A stretch of 38,729 nucleotides of DNA from Eubacterium sp. AF22-9 (lineage in GTDB: Bacteria; Bacillota; Clostridia; Lachnospirales; Lachnospiraceae). This document shows, in pieces, positions 1-9,054 of this stretch (positions are counted from its first letter, which is position 1; each line of letters opens with the position of its first letter). The stretch lies in contig QRVH01000023.1 of the NCBI GenBank assembly GCA_003458705.1, forward strand, positions 1-38,729. The letters are read 5' to 3'. Made by a program: the position numbers and the translations under genes. The notes under the pieces are model-generated. The model saw only the letters and a list, made by a program, of their open reading frames with translations, was not told where the DNA came from and did not search any database.

Positions 1-239
1 AATATACATAAATGGTATTTTATAGCTGCTGTCGACATTGTGTTTGCCTTGATTATAGCATTTGTTAATTTTAAAGTTCCTGACACGGTAATGATGAGCC
101 TGATTATTTTATATTAAAGATTATAAACGGAATATACATAAATGGTATTTTATAGCTGCTGTCGACATTGTGTTTGCCTTGATTATAGCATTTGTTAATT
201 TTAAAGTTCCTGACACGGTAATGATGAGCCTGATTATTT
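1..239. repeat. 109-bp direct repeat at left edge (1-109 and 131-239)
   Basis: Bases 1-109 recur exactly at 131-239, a 130-bp period; the copies diverge at base 110/240. The repeat lies in coding sequence. Because 130 is not a multiple of 3, the duplication breaks the reading frame. The copy length equals that of the repeat at the right edge of the window, so an assembly-graph loop is more likely than a biological tandem duplication. Confidence 0.9.
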
Positions 240-332
240 ATATTGTAGTATTGGCACTGCTTATAGTAAGTATTGTCAGGATTCATGGATATCGTTTACA
301 GTGTAGAAGTATACAAGGGGGATTTAACAGAT
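104..332 (+). CDS. C-terminal part of a small membrane protein (5' end lost at the edge repeat)
   Basis: An open frame without a convincing start runs to TGA at 330-332 and overlaps the next gene's ATG (ATGA), so the two are translationally coupled. It encodes a charged stretch (KDYKRNIHKW), then two hydrophobic helices (about WYFIAAVDIVFALIIAF and MMSLIIYIVVLALLIVSIV), and a polar tail ending GGFNR. The same residues are also read in another frame from base 1 until TAA at 115-117, because the 109-bp repeat is out of phase. The true upstream part of the gene is therefore missing or scrambled. Family not recognised; probably an integral membrane protein. Confidence 0.5.
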
Positions 333-663
333 GAAAAAATATAAGCTGAGTACGAGGATAAGTGTCTATATAGCTGTGATTTTATCGCTGGCTATGAGTG
401 GGTTGACCATAAGAAGCCTGATTGTTAAAAGAAATGCTCATTCAGTAAGTGTTACATTATATGGAATTGTATTTGTGTTATTACTGGTTGTGTCAGCAGT
501 TTCATTGATTGTGTACATATACAAGAGTAAGATTGGAATATATGTAAGTATTGCCTGTCTGGTTATTATATTTGCATATGGAATTATAATGAAAGATTCA
601 CCATTACAACTCATAATTATATTTCTGCCAGTTATTTACGCTATGTTTTCAACTAGAGAGTAA
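331..663 (+). CDS. Small four-helix membrane protein, unknown function
   Basis: 110 residues, almost all hydrophobic. Predicted membrane segments lie near residues 9-27, 42-64, 68-86 and 91-106, joined by short basic loops (IRSLIVKRN, YKSK). The start ATG overlaps the TGA of the preceding membrane-protein fragment and follows an AAGGGGG ribosome binding site about 10 bases upstream, so the two are one operon. No catalytic or binding motif is visible and I do not recognise the family. A decayed coding stretch follows directly, so this may be the surviving part of a larger, eroding operon. Confidence 0.65.
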   Translation: MKKYKLSTRISVYIAVILSLAMSGLTIRSLIVKRNAHSVSVTLYGIVFVLLLVVSAVSLIVYIYKSKIGIYVSIACLVIIFAYGIIMKDSPLQLIIIFLPVIYAMFSTRE

Positions 664-664
664 T

Positions 665-1087
665 TGGAATAATTTAACATTCTTCGATTGGACTTCCAGC
701 GGTTCTCACATCACTAAAAAGTCCAATAGTATTCCATTAGAAAGTCAAGCAGCAGTAGAAAATAATTATAAACAAGAACCGCCTCTCAATGTTGAGTGGA
801 CATCTGATGAAGAGGCATAGTTTAAATGGATATCATCTGAGATTCTAAGCCTTAATAAGGAAGGGGCAAAAGTGAGGGTCAAAGCTCAAATTGATTTTAT
901 AAAATATCATTATGAAACAGAATGTACAGTCAGGTGGAATGAAAACCTATCAGGGACTAAAATTAAAAATGCTAGTATTACGGCGGTGTAAGCATTTGTT
1001 GCGGATGGTTGATATATTAGAGTTAATATGATACTTGCGGATTTAGAAGTCGACACATTTAATAACATTGCCATTGAGATGGAATAA
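665..1087 (+). pseudogene. Decayed secreted/Ig-like protein remnant with in-frame stops
   Basis: One reading frame keeps protein-like composition across about 420 bases but is interrupted by TAG at 818, TAA at 989 and TGA at 1010, and ends with TAA at 1085-1087. The segments read like a bacterial Ig-like surface domain: WTSSGSHITKKS, VEWTSDEEA, then KWISSEILSLNKEGAKVRV and a beta-rich stretch. There is no start codon with a ribosome binding site. The Ig-like assignment rests on the W-S-S...L-N-x-x-G-x-V-x-V pattern and is tentative. The stops are spread out, unlike the single-base lesions elsewhere in the window, so this looks like true gene decay. Confidence 0.45.
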
Positions 1088-1431
1088 TATTCTTTCTTCA
1101 ATAAAGTAATAAGCAGTTCTGGAAATCTGTGGGTAGTGCTACGCATACAACAGATATGTAACACTACCAGACACAAATTTCCAATCTATGGGATTTTCAC
1201 GCTCTACAAACGCTCTCAAGGAGATAATCTTTACAATTCAAAGCGTCTTATGGCGTTTACCAGAAAAGTATATTACACCTCAGAATTTCGGTTCTGGGGT
1301 GTTTTTTTAGTTTGTGAACTATGGTATTATTATAATGTAATGATTTTTCAAAAGGTAAAGCGAGAAATATGGGATTTGATAAGAGAACGTTTTAATAATG
1401 TATTATATTATACAGTACAGGAGAGCCATAT
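1088..1431 (+). other. Intergenic region with a 62-bp imperfect palindrome
   Basis: No credible gene: the 99-residue open frame across it has no ribosome binding site and no protein-like composition. It holds an imperfect inverted repeat at 1121-1138 / 1162-1182 (GGAAATCTGTGGGTAGTG against CACTACCAGACACAAATTTCC), a terminator hairpin at 1275-1308, and an AT-rich promoter-like stretch just before the HAD gene. Confidence 0.5.
1275..1308 (+). terminator. Rho-independent terminator
   Basis: The 11-bp stem ACACCTCAGAA / TTCTGGGGTGT (one G-U pair) closes a TTTCGG loop and is followed by seven T residues. It would end transcription coming from the membrane-protein / decayed-gene region. Confidence 0.8.
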
Positions 1432-2208
1432 ATGATTAAAATAGCATTTTTCGATATAGATGGAACATTGTTGAAAATGGGAAATAAAGAACCGACAGAT
1501 AAAACAGTTAAGGCGTTAAATTCTCTTCACCAGAATGGAATTTTGCTTTGTATGGCGACTGGCAGAGGCTATCTTTCAATTCCTAAATTCAAAGATATTA
1601 CATTTGATGTGCTGCTCACATTTAATGGTTCGTATGTAATGGCTGGAGAAAAGATTATTTTCAGGAATCCCTTGAATAATAATGATAAACATCAAATAAT
1701 TCAAAATCTTAATAAAATGAACAGAGCAGCTGCAATTAGTAATGAGCATTTTATTGTTACGAATGGCACAGATGAGCATCTGGAAGAGTACTTTAAATTT
1801 GGAAATGAAACATTGACAATTGCAGATAATTTTGATGAGTTATGTAAAGAAGATATTTACCAGATTATGTGTGCGTGCAGAAAAGAAGAATATGCCCAGA
1901 TACTCCAGGGAACTGAAGATACCCAGATAACTGCATGGTGGGATAAAGCAGCAGATATTATTCCATTGAATTGTGGTAAGGGAAATGCGGTAAATGCAGT
2001 GCTTAGTTATTATGGATTATCGAAAGATGAGGCGATTGCTTTTGGTGATGGTAGGAATGATATTGAAATGTTAGAAGCTGTTGGTACAGGTGTGGCAATG
2101 GGGAATGCCATTGATGAAGTCAAAGCAAGAGCGGATGTCATATGTAAATCAGTTGAAGAAGACGGAGTGTATCATTACTGTCTGGAGCAAAAACTCATTA
2201 AATGCTGA
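1432..2208 (+). CDS. HAD-superfamily hydrolase, Cof type (IIB)
   Basis: 258 residues, the usual Cof-family length. These cytosolic Mg-dependent phosphatases act on sugar phosphates, pyridoxal phosphate or flavin nucleotides; the substrate cannot be read from sequence. Motif I is DIDGT at residues 8-12 (nucleophile D8, acid/base D10). Motif II is the Thr of ATGRG near residue 43. The motif III lysine is K183 in GKG. Motif IV is GDGRND at 205-210, which coordinates Mg. The stretch between motifs II and III (about 80-180) is the type C2 cap that sets substrate choice. ATG follows an ACAGGAG ribosome binding site. It appears monocistronic, with a hairpin directly after it. Confidence 0.9.
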   Translation: MIKIAFFDIDGTLLKMGNKEPTDKTVKALNSLHQNGILLCMATGRGYLSIPKFKDITFDVLLTFNGSYVMAGEKIIFRNPLNNNDKHQIIQNLNKMNRAAAISNEHFIVTNGTDEHLEEYFKFGNETLTIADNFDELCKEDIYQIMCACRKEEYAQILQGTEDTQITAWWDKAADIIPLNCGKGNAVNAVLSYYGLSKDEAIAFGDGRNDIEMLEAVGTGVAMGNAIDEVKARADVICKSVEEDGVYHYCLEQKLIKC

Positions 2209-2221
2209 TGGACTAATTATA

Positions 2222-2262
2222 CAGCAGGGTTGCAGAGTATATAACACTCTGCAACCCTGCTG
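2222..2262. terminator. Strong 17-bp hairpin between convergent genes
   Basis: A perfect 17-bp inverted repeat (CAGCAGGGTTGCAGAGT and its complement) with the 7-base loop ATATAAC lies between the 3' ends of the HAD gene and the lyase gene. Neither side has a clean T-run, so it may act as a transcript-end stabiliser or a weak bidirectional terminator. Confidence 0.65.
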
Positions 2263-2281
2263 GTCATTTATAGTCTTAATT

Positions 2282-4300
2282 TTACCACCACTTCTCACGG
2301 TAAGAATACTCTCCGCGGTAATTAGAAGCATTATAATCAGGATACTTGAAAGGTGCATATACATCATCCTTAGGTGCATCATCCTGTGTATATATGTACA
2401 TAGAATCATAATCCCATGTGACAATTTCATCACGGGCATCGCCGTAGAGGTTTACAGCTTCAGCACACATGGTAGGATGTCCATCATCAGGGAATTTAAC
2501 AACCTGAATACCATTGCCGTCAATCATTCCGCCGCGCTCTATATCAGCATTAAGAAGGATGAAGTCCTGACCGTCGCCAGTCCAGTTTACAGGAGTTAAG
2601 AGATTGCCATTAAGCTCATTCTCCATTTCCCATAACTGATTACCCTCGCTGTCATAGAAATATATAATTCCCTGGTGTCCCCAGAAATTAACAACAACCA
2701 TTTCATAGCCCGGGCGGTTTGGAAGATAATTAGCAAGACTTACACGCTGTGCATGGCCGATACCGTCCTTCTTAAGAAGCTTTCCGTTAAAATCAGATAT
2801 CAGGAAGCCTTCCTTACCTGCAACACAGGCAAAGAATTTAGTGCCTTTGTGCGGTCCTGATTCGAATCTGCCTGGAACAATCTCATCAATATGGTCTTCA
2901 TTAACAGGCATAGTCCACATTTTATTACCGTGGCAGTCAAGCATGTTATAACCAACTAAAAGTTCATCATGTCCATCCCCGTTAATATCAATTGCAAAAG
3001 GAAAATGTCCGGTATTCTTATCACTCTGGAAATGCCACATAACCTCAAGGTCATCGTTAAGTGCATACACCCTGCAATAACGATCTTTAATGAGAATATC
3101 GCGTGGCTTGTCAAGACCACGGAAATTACATATACGCATACCGTCAGGATTAATTCTGTCAAATGCGTAGATTTTATCAGGAACACCGATAATAGTTCCG
3201 TCCTCTTCTGGTGTAGAGAAAGGTGTTTTGGCACGTTTCTTCACTTCACCTGTTCTGCCATCAAGAATCAGCACTTCAAAATTCTTGGCTGTAATAACCT
3301 CATCAAAGCCATCACCGTCAATATCGTATATCTGCATAGGCATGTCAGCTGATATAGTTCCAATGTCGTGATTATCAGTAGGTTCACCATGCTGCCATAA
3401 TATATTGCCATCAAGGTCAAATGCGGTGAGACAGCTGATTGTTCCATAAGCATCACGGTTTACTCTTTTCTGGCACTGAGCCATAACCATCTGATACTCG
3501 CCATTGCCAAGAAGATGACCGAAACGAAGCTGTCTTCCGGTGCCGCAGCCTTTGAGGTCAATTTTCTTAAGAAGCTTCATCTTAGGATAATGTGCCTGTG
3601 CATCTTCACATTCAGCTTTATAAGCATTTCTTGCAGCATCAATAGAAGCAGCAGTACTTTCAGAAGTAGTAACATTTACAAAACCAAACTGTGTAGGGAT
3701 AGTTGCAGTAATGGCAACCTTGCCACCCTGTCTGGCATATTCAGTGTCAAGCTCAAAATAAACCTTATCATCAACGCTGCATATAACATGGCTGCCTTTA
3801 ATCTCTGCTTTAAGTATATAGGTATCATCACAGTTGTAATCAAAAGGTACAGAATCGAGTACAGTAACATCTTCCTTGTGACGGTATTCAACTCTCAGTT
3901 CATGCTCTTCAAAAACAAGGACAAGAAGATTAGCAGAGTTCTGACAACAAAAACCAATGCCGGCATTGCCCCATTTGGTAGTAAACATACGCACACTTGC
4001 AGTTATAGTATAATCGCGCCAGAATCTGTCACCGCTAGTGAGCATAGGGAATGTGCGGTGTGGCTTGTCATTACGGATACGCATCTGCTCCATAAAATGT
4101 TTTCCATTATATTCAGAAATAATCCAGGAAGCCCCCTGACCGTTATAAACGTGGTTGCATACCGGGTCATACCATTTACCATAATATCCGGGATAATGGA
4201 TAAAATGATACTCACCCATTGCCGAATGATTCTTATCATAAGGAAATTCACCAATAGGAAAATCAGAGAAATCTTCATTAAGTAAAATAAAATCTGCCAT
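2282..4300 (-). CDS. Rhamnogalacturonan lyase-like protein (PL11-like beta-propeller)
   Basis: 672 residues from an ATG preceded by GGAGGTT; the frame upstream belongs to the regulator and is joined only through a frameshift. The first ~200 residues look like a jelly-roll domain (LNEDFSDFPIGEF...). The rest is a repeat-built propeller with FG-GAP/calcium-type loops (DIDGDGFDEV, DINGDGHDELLVG, YGDARDEIVTWDYDS) as in PL11 rhamnogalacturonan lyases, which cleave the rhamnose-galacturonate backbone of pectin. There is no signal peptide, so the protein is probably cytoplasmic and would act on imported oligosaccharides. It lies 31 bases downstream of the AraC gene, in the same operon. The PL11 assignment is from overall resemblance; catalytic residues were not verified. 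Confidence 0.7.
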   Translation of the reverse strand: MADFILLNEDFSDFPIGEFPYDKNHSAMGEYHFIHYPGYYGKWYDPVCNHVYNGQGASWIISEYNGKHFMEQMRIRNDKPHRTFPMLTSGDRFWRDYTITASVRMFTTKWGNAGIGFCCQNSANLLVLVFEEHELRVEYRHKEDVTVLDSVPFDYNCDDTYILKAEIKGSHVICSVDDKVYFELDTEYARQGGKVAITATIPTQFGFVNVTTSESTAASIDAARNAYKAECEDAQAHYPKMKLLKKIDLKGCGTGRQLRFGHLLGNGEYQMVMAQCQKRVNRDAYGTISCLTAFDLDGNILWQHGEPTDNHDIGTISADMPMQIYDIDGDGFDEVITAKNFEVLILDGRTGEVKKRAKTPFSTPEEDGTIIGVPDKIYAFDRINPDGMRICNFRGLDKPRDILIKDRYCRVYALNDDLEVMWHFQSDKNTGHFPFAIDINGDGHDELLVGYNMLDCHGNKMWTMPVNEDHIDEIVPGRFESGPHKGTKFFACVAGKEGFLISDFNGKLLKKDGIGHAQRVSLANYLPNRPGYEMVVVNFWGHQGIIYFYDSEGNQLWEMENELNGNLLTPVNWTGDGQDFILLNADIERGGMIDGNGIQVVKFPDDGHPTMCAEAVNLYGDARDEIVTWDYDSMYIYTQDDAPKDDVYAPFKYPDYNASNYRGEYSYREKWW

Positions 4301-4331
4301 AATAACCTCCGTTCTAAAATAAAAAATATAA

Positions 4332-5152
4332 TTAATGGTTCTTTCTGTAGCTTCCGGGCGCTTCGCCCATGATTTTTTTAAATGTGCCGCCCATAGTATT
4401 ACTGTCGGCGAAACCACATTTGTCAGCAATCTCAGTAATAGAGAGCTGGTGTTGACTAAAAGGTCTGCTGCTGCGTGCGTTCTTACATAAATAAGATACT
4501 CTCTGAATCTGAAGCCTGTAAAAGCCTTAAATTTCTTGGAAAGGCTCGATTCACTCATATTAAAAAGTTCTGCAGTAGCAGCCATAGTTATGTCATTGTG
4601 ATAATTCTCGATAATATATTCAATAACCTTCTGGATAAGTTCATTACCTGTATCCATTTTCGTAATAACATTATCTTCGTACATCTGACAGCGCAGAATA
4701 AAAAGTATAAGTTCATGAAAATAAGAATGTACGAAAGATAAAGACAGACTATCGACACCATTGTGTTCATAAGAAATCTTCTGGATAATTGATGATATAT
4801 AATCAAGTCGTCTTTCTGGTATATGGACAACAGGATGTTTATGGAAAATGCTTTCTATATCCAGAGAAGAATCATCAGCAATCCACTTTAAATCATCATT
4901 ATTAAAATATAACACATATCTTGTATGGTCACTTCCAGCGAGGTAAGTAGTCATGTGCGCCATGTCTGGTGGGATAAGAGCAAGTCCGCCCGGATTTAAC
5001 ATATATATTTCATCACCTACATAAAGGGTGCAGGAACCAGAATATATAAACATCAGCTCCCATCTGTTATGTTCATGAAAATGTTTCATCTTATAAGATG
5101 GAGGCACAGTAGCAATATCCGTGTGGAAATTGTCATTAATAAAATGGTACAT
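4332..5152 (-). CDS. AraC-family transcriptional regulator (single-base frameshift)
   Basis: The N-terminal cupin-like sensor domain (about residues 1-140, HEHNRWELMFIYSG) is followed by a C-terminal pair of helix-turn-helices (about 170-273). The frame breaks near 4441-4450 at an AGCT: upstream it reads ...ADLLVNTS, and one base later the family-typical SITEIADKCGFADSNTMG and FKKIMGEAPGSYRKN resume to TAA at 4332. With one base restored (for example AGCCTC for AGCTC) the product is 273 residues, normal for the family. As given, translation runs on into the lyase and creates a false 956-residue fusion. ATG follows AAGGAG. It probably senses a pectin breakdown product and controls the adjacent lyase and the divergent beta-helix gene. 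Confidence 0.85.
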
Positions 5153-5362
5153 TGCCGTCTCCTTGGTATATGAATAATATCTTACGAAGCAAAATCATAT
5201 ACTGATTATAGGTCGTTTATAGAGAAACTGTTACTGATTTTTTACATATTTTTTTGATTTTGAAAGATTTCGTGCTGTTTTTTTGTATCTATAAAAAAAC
5301 AATGTGAATATAATAAAAGCATCTTAAGAAGCAGAAACAATTTAATATTAAGGAGGAATAAT
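5153..5362. promoter_or_regulatory. Divergent promoter region of the pectin locus
   Basis: A very AT-rich 210-base stretch lies between the minus-strand AraC gene and the plus-strand beta-helix gene. On the plus strand, AATGTGAATATAATAAAAG contains a good -10 (TATAAT at 5309-5314, with an upstream TG); the -35 is unclear. The beta-helix gene has a strong AAGGAGGA site at its start. This is the natural place for AraC operators, but I could not pick out a convincing repeated half-site. Confidence 0.5.
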
Positions 5363-8241
5363 ATGATACGAAGAAACAAAATTATTGCTTCTGTTGCCGT
5401 AAGTGTCATGACAGGCGTTCTTGTTGCAGGCAACTTAGCTCCATTACAGGGATACTATGCATTTGCACAGGAAACAGGAGTAAAAACTGCAAGGTATTCA
5501 GCAGTAAAAGACATTAACAAAACATTAGAAGGTTACACACCAATGGACAGTTCTGATCCGGTTGAATTCGGTGGAACTTACATTAAGTATCAGGCGAGAC
5601 AATCCAGTTGTCGGAGACAGCCATATATGTTGATGGTTCGTTATCAGACGAGCTTGCTGCCCAGTACCCATATGTATATAACGATATTACTAAGGCATTG
5701 TCAGCAGATGCATTAAAGAATGGAACAGCAGACAAACCAATGACAGTATATGTTGCACCATATGTATACTGGATTGATGATCCGGCAGCAACAGATACAG
5801 TACAGAAGACCGAGGGATATTCAGTACCTTATGGAATGGTTGTTAATTCAGATTATCTTACTATCAAAGGTCTTACAGGAAATCCTGATAATGTTGTGCT
5901 AGCCGGAAACAGAGGACAGTCACATGCCTCTAACGGTAACTATACTATGTTCAGATTCAACTGCAGCGGTGCACTTACAGTTAAGAACATAACAATAGGT
6001 AACTATTGCAGCGTTGACCTTGATTATCCGCTTATGAGTGAGCTTAATCAGGCAAAGAGAACAGAGACAATCACACAGGCACAGCTTGCTGATGTTTCTG
6101 GAGACAAGATGTTTGCAGATAACTGTAACTTTATAAGCAGACTTAATCTTGACCCAATAAATGGAGCATCAAGAAGTCTTTATAACAACTGTCATTTTGA
6201 AAGTACAGATGATGCCCTTAATGCAAATGCTGTATATGTAGGATGCGATTTTGATTTCTACGGAAACAGACCATTATATTCATCATATGGTACAGGTTCA
6301 ACATTTTTAGGTTGTACATTTAATTGTAAGATATTAAATGTTGAAGCCGAACCTACACAGTTCTTTACTAAGGAAGGCGGCACAATTACCGCAGTAGACT
6401 GTGTATATAACAGTAATTTAAGTGTACCTATATCAATTGGATGGACTAAAACACCATCAACTTCATTAAAGTGTTATCAGAGCAACATAATTCATAATGG
6501 ACAGAGCATTACAATCGGTGGCGAGGGTGCTAAAGAAACCGTTGATATGACAGGCAAGTCAGTACTTGATGCCTACAAGGTTGTGTCAGGTGGTAAGACA
6601 TATTACAACACATACAATCTTTTAAAGGGCATTGACGACTGGGATCCATTAGGAGTTAAGGATGTAATTAAAGCAGCCGGACAGGACACAGTTGCAACAC
6701 AGCTTTCAATAACATCAGATGTCACAGAGATTGAATCTGGAAAGGAAACAGCTTCAATAGGAGGAACAGTTAACTATTTCTATGGAACTAATGATACAAC
6801 ACAGAAGATAACATACAGCGTATCAGACGAAGATAAGGCATATGTGAAGTTAACAGATAATGGCGACGGAACATGCAAAGTAGAAGGTACTAATAATGAT
6901 GATGCAGCTAGGAAGGTCATTATAAATGCATCTACAGAGTCAGGTCTTGAAGCAGCAGTTGGAATTACTGTAAAGCCAAGCAAGATAGAAGCACCAGCAT
7001 TTACAAAGGCACCAGTTATTACTAATGACGGACAGGGAAGTCTTAAAGTAGATTACTCACTTGATTTAGGAAGCAGAGAAGACATGTCTGCAATCTCATG
7101 GTACAGATGTACAGATGCAGAGGGCAGCAATCCTATACTTGTAGCAGTAACAAGAAATGATTCACCAGAGTATACATATAAGTTAACAGCAGGTGATGTA
7201 GGATATTACATCATGGCTAAGGTAGAATCTAAGAACATCAGAAGTGATTATGGAACACCGGAAAATACAGTATATGACAAGGCAATCGGAGTGAAAGATG
7301 TAAGAAGCAAGAACTTTGCTACAGATTTCTCTAACTTCCCTAATGTAAAGCAGTCAGAAATCAAAGCTGGCTTCTGGACTGTAGATTATAACCGTCCGGC
7401 AGATACAGAAAGTTTTGGAAGCTGGCAGGGAGCTGATACAGAAGAGCCATGGGTATACGGAGTAACAGGTAACGGCTGTGTAGGCGCTGGATTATATGAA
7501 GGTACACAGGGCGCAAGACTTATGTATACACCAGTAGAAGGAACATATGGTGATATGTCACTTAAGCTTGTAGTTGACCCAGCCAAGACAGCAGGCCAGG
7601 GATTTGGTAGTGCAGGACAGTATATGGATGTACTTCTTAAGTTCGATACATCTACACTTACAGGATACGGATTAAGAATAGTAAGAACAAAGGCTTCATC
7701 TAATGCCGTAACATTTGTACTTGTAAAATACGACAATGGAACAGTAACAGAGATTTCTGATGAAGTTATCGCAAGCTGCTATGCAACAGGCTGTACAATC
7801 AGCTTAAAGGCTGAAGGCAATAAGCTCACAGCTCATGTTGAGACACCAACAGAACAGCTTGCAGACCAGGCAGCTAAGGGATATCCACATGTGGTTGACC
7901 TTACAGCAGAGATTGAAGCTAACAGCTTTGGTGGAGTTGCAATCCAGCATACAGGAACACTTGGCGCACGCGGATGGCAGAATACAACAATGCTTCATAA
8001 TTTAGATATTACATGGGAAGGTGAGAATAACCAGAACCCAGAATATGTTGAAGGAAATCCATCAGATAACGAGAATCCTGCCGAGACACCTGATGATTCA
8101 ACAGGAACATCAACAGGAGCAGACACAACAGTCAAGACTGGTGATATGAGTCATACAGGAATGTATGCAGCATTAACTATAGCAAGCCTTTGTGCATTGC
8201 TTGGAATGGCAGCAGTATACATGAGAAGAAGAAAAGAATAA
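5363..8241 (+). CDS. Secreted, wall-anchored beta-helix protein, pectinesterase-like (single-base frameshift)
   Basis: The start has an AAGGAGGA site and a signal peptide (about residues 1-35, MIRRNKIIASVAVSVMTGVL). The frame breaks near 5591-5600: TYIKYQ... is followed one base later by ETIQLSETAIYVDGSLSDEL. With one base added the protein is 959 residues. About 75-330 is a right-handed beta-helix with pectinesterase-like landmarks (IYVDGS, LTIKGLTG, VSGDKMFADNCNF). However, the usual QDT and DFIFG catalytic motifs are not seen; STDDALNANAVYVGC stands where DFIFG is expected. A Big-type Ig-like domain follows (about 400-480), then a jelly-roll domain (about 630-880) sharing DFSNFP with the neighbouring lyase. 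The C-terminus is a sorting signal: VKTGD, a hydrophobic helix and RRRKE. Likely a cell-wall pectin-binding or pectin-processing protein. Confidence 0.7.
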
Positions 8242-8255
8242 GTAATTATTAAAAA

Positions 8256-8294
8256 GCAGCAGCTACCACAACCATAAGTGGTAACTGCTGTTTT
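8256..8294. terminator. Bidirectional terminator
   Basis: The stem CAGCAGCTACCAC / GTGGTAACTGCTG (13 bp with one G-U pair) is flanked by A-runs on the left and TTTT on the right. It lies between the convergent beta-helix and DUF4097 genes and can serve both. Confidence 0.8.
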
Positions 8295-8302
8295 CAGATT
8301 TG

Positions 8303-9052
8303 TTATCTGTTAATCTTAATATCCCCCATATTAACATCAGCATTTATACTTTTACCGCTGCCAGCATTATTAGTATAGCTGTGAGAATAAGTAGAATCAT
8401 TAACCTTGATGTCGCCTAAGTCTACAGAGAGATTAGCACTGTATTTATCAATATCCATACCGCTTATTTTCAGTGAGCCCATATCAACAGAGAGATTAAG
8501 AACATCACTGTTGCAATTGGTAAGCTTAATATCACCCATATTGTTATCAGCAGTTAAATTCTTAACGGCAGAATCAGCAATCTTAAGAGAACCCATATCA
8601 ACAGAGAAATCAGCAGAAGAAGCATTTATATCGTTCACATCCATATCACCCATATTAAGGTCAGCCTGAATAGAATTAAGACTGACATTGTCAGGAATAG
8701 TAATTGTAAGTGTGCAGTCTGAGTTTTTGATATTAGTCATAAGATGTACTTTTACATGCTGTTCAATATTTAATGAAGTTCCAGAAACATATACAGCAGG
8801 CTTAAACTTTTCAGCACCTGTATAGATAACTTCAAGCTTGCGGCCTTTCTTAATCTCAACACTGCCAAGATTCATATCAATAGATATGTCTGACACATTA
8901 TCATAAGTGGAAGAATTTTCAATATATTTGCCACTGGATGCCATAGTTATGCGTGTAAAAGGAGAAATGTTAAATACATTACCAAGAACGCCAATAATTA
9001 TGCATATAAGTGTAATAAAATATATAATTGACAGATAAATTCGTTTACTCAT
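8303..9052 (-). CDS. DUF4097-type membrane-anchored repeat protein
   Basis: 249 residues. One membrane helix near the N-terminus (about 6-28) is followed by an extracytoplasmic beta-solenoid-like region typical of DUF4097 putative adhesins. The repeat alternates two short phrases, MGDIK/MGDMD and DMGSLKI, at roughly 20-residue spacing from about residue 60 to the end (MNLGSVEIKK, NMGDMDVND, DMGSLKIAD, NMGDIKLTN, DMGSLKISG, DLGDIKVND, NMGDIKINR). GGGGAGGTG precedes the ATG, which is 2 bases after the upstream gene. As last gene of the PadR operon it probably takes part in an envelope-stress or antimicrobial-peptide response; that role is inferred from similar PadR-HAAS-DUF4097 sets. Confidence 0.8.
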   Translation of the reverse strand: MSKRIYLSIIYFITLICIIIGVLGNVFNISPFTRITMASSGKYIENSSTYDNVSDISIDMNLGSVEIKKGRKLEVIYTGAEKFKPAVYVSGTSLNIEQHVKVHLMTNIKNSDCTLTITIPDNVSLNSIQADLNMGDMDVNDINASSADFSVDMGSLKIADSAVKNLTADNNMGDIKLTNCNSDVLNLSVDMGSLKISGMDIDKYSANLSVDLGDIKVNDSTYSHSYTNNAGSGKSINADVNMGDIKINR

Positions 9053-9054
9053 AA

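Noticed and set aside
1136..1435. 99-residue ORF before the HAD gene
   Set aside because: It spans a palindrome and a terminator and lacks a ribosome binding site.
2081..2599. 172-residue plus-strand ORF after the HAD gene
   Set aside because: It overlaps the HAD gene end, the hairpin and the lyase 3' end in a non-family frame.
3515..4285. 256-residue plus-strand ORF opposite the lyase
   Set aside because: It is antisense to a well-supported propeller protein, has no ribosome binding site and has unnatural composition.
2282..5152. A 956-residue fusion of an AraC regulator and a lyase
   Set aside because: The AraC family sequence resumes in the next frame at 4441-4450 and ends at its own stop (4332). 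The lyase has its own GGAGGTT site and ATG at 4300. The fusion is produced by the lost base.
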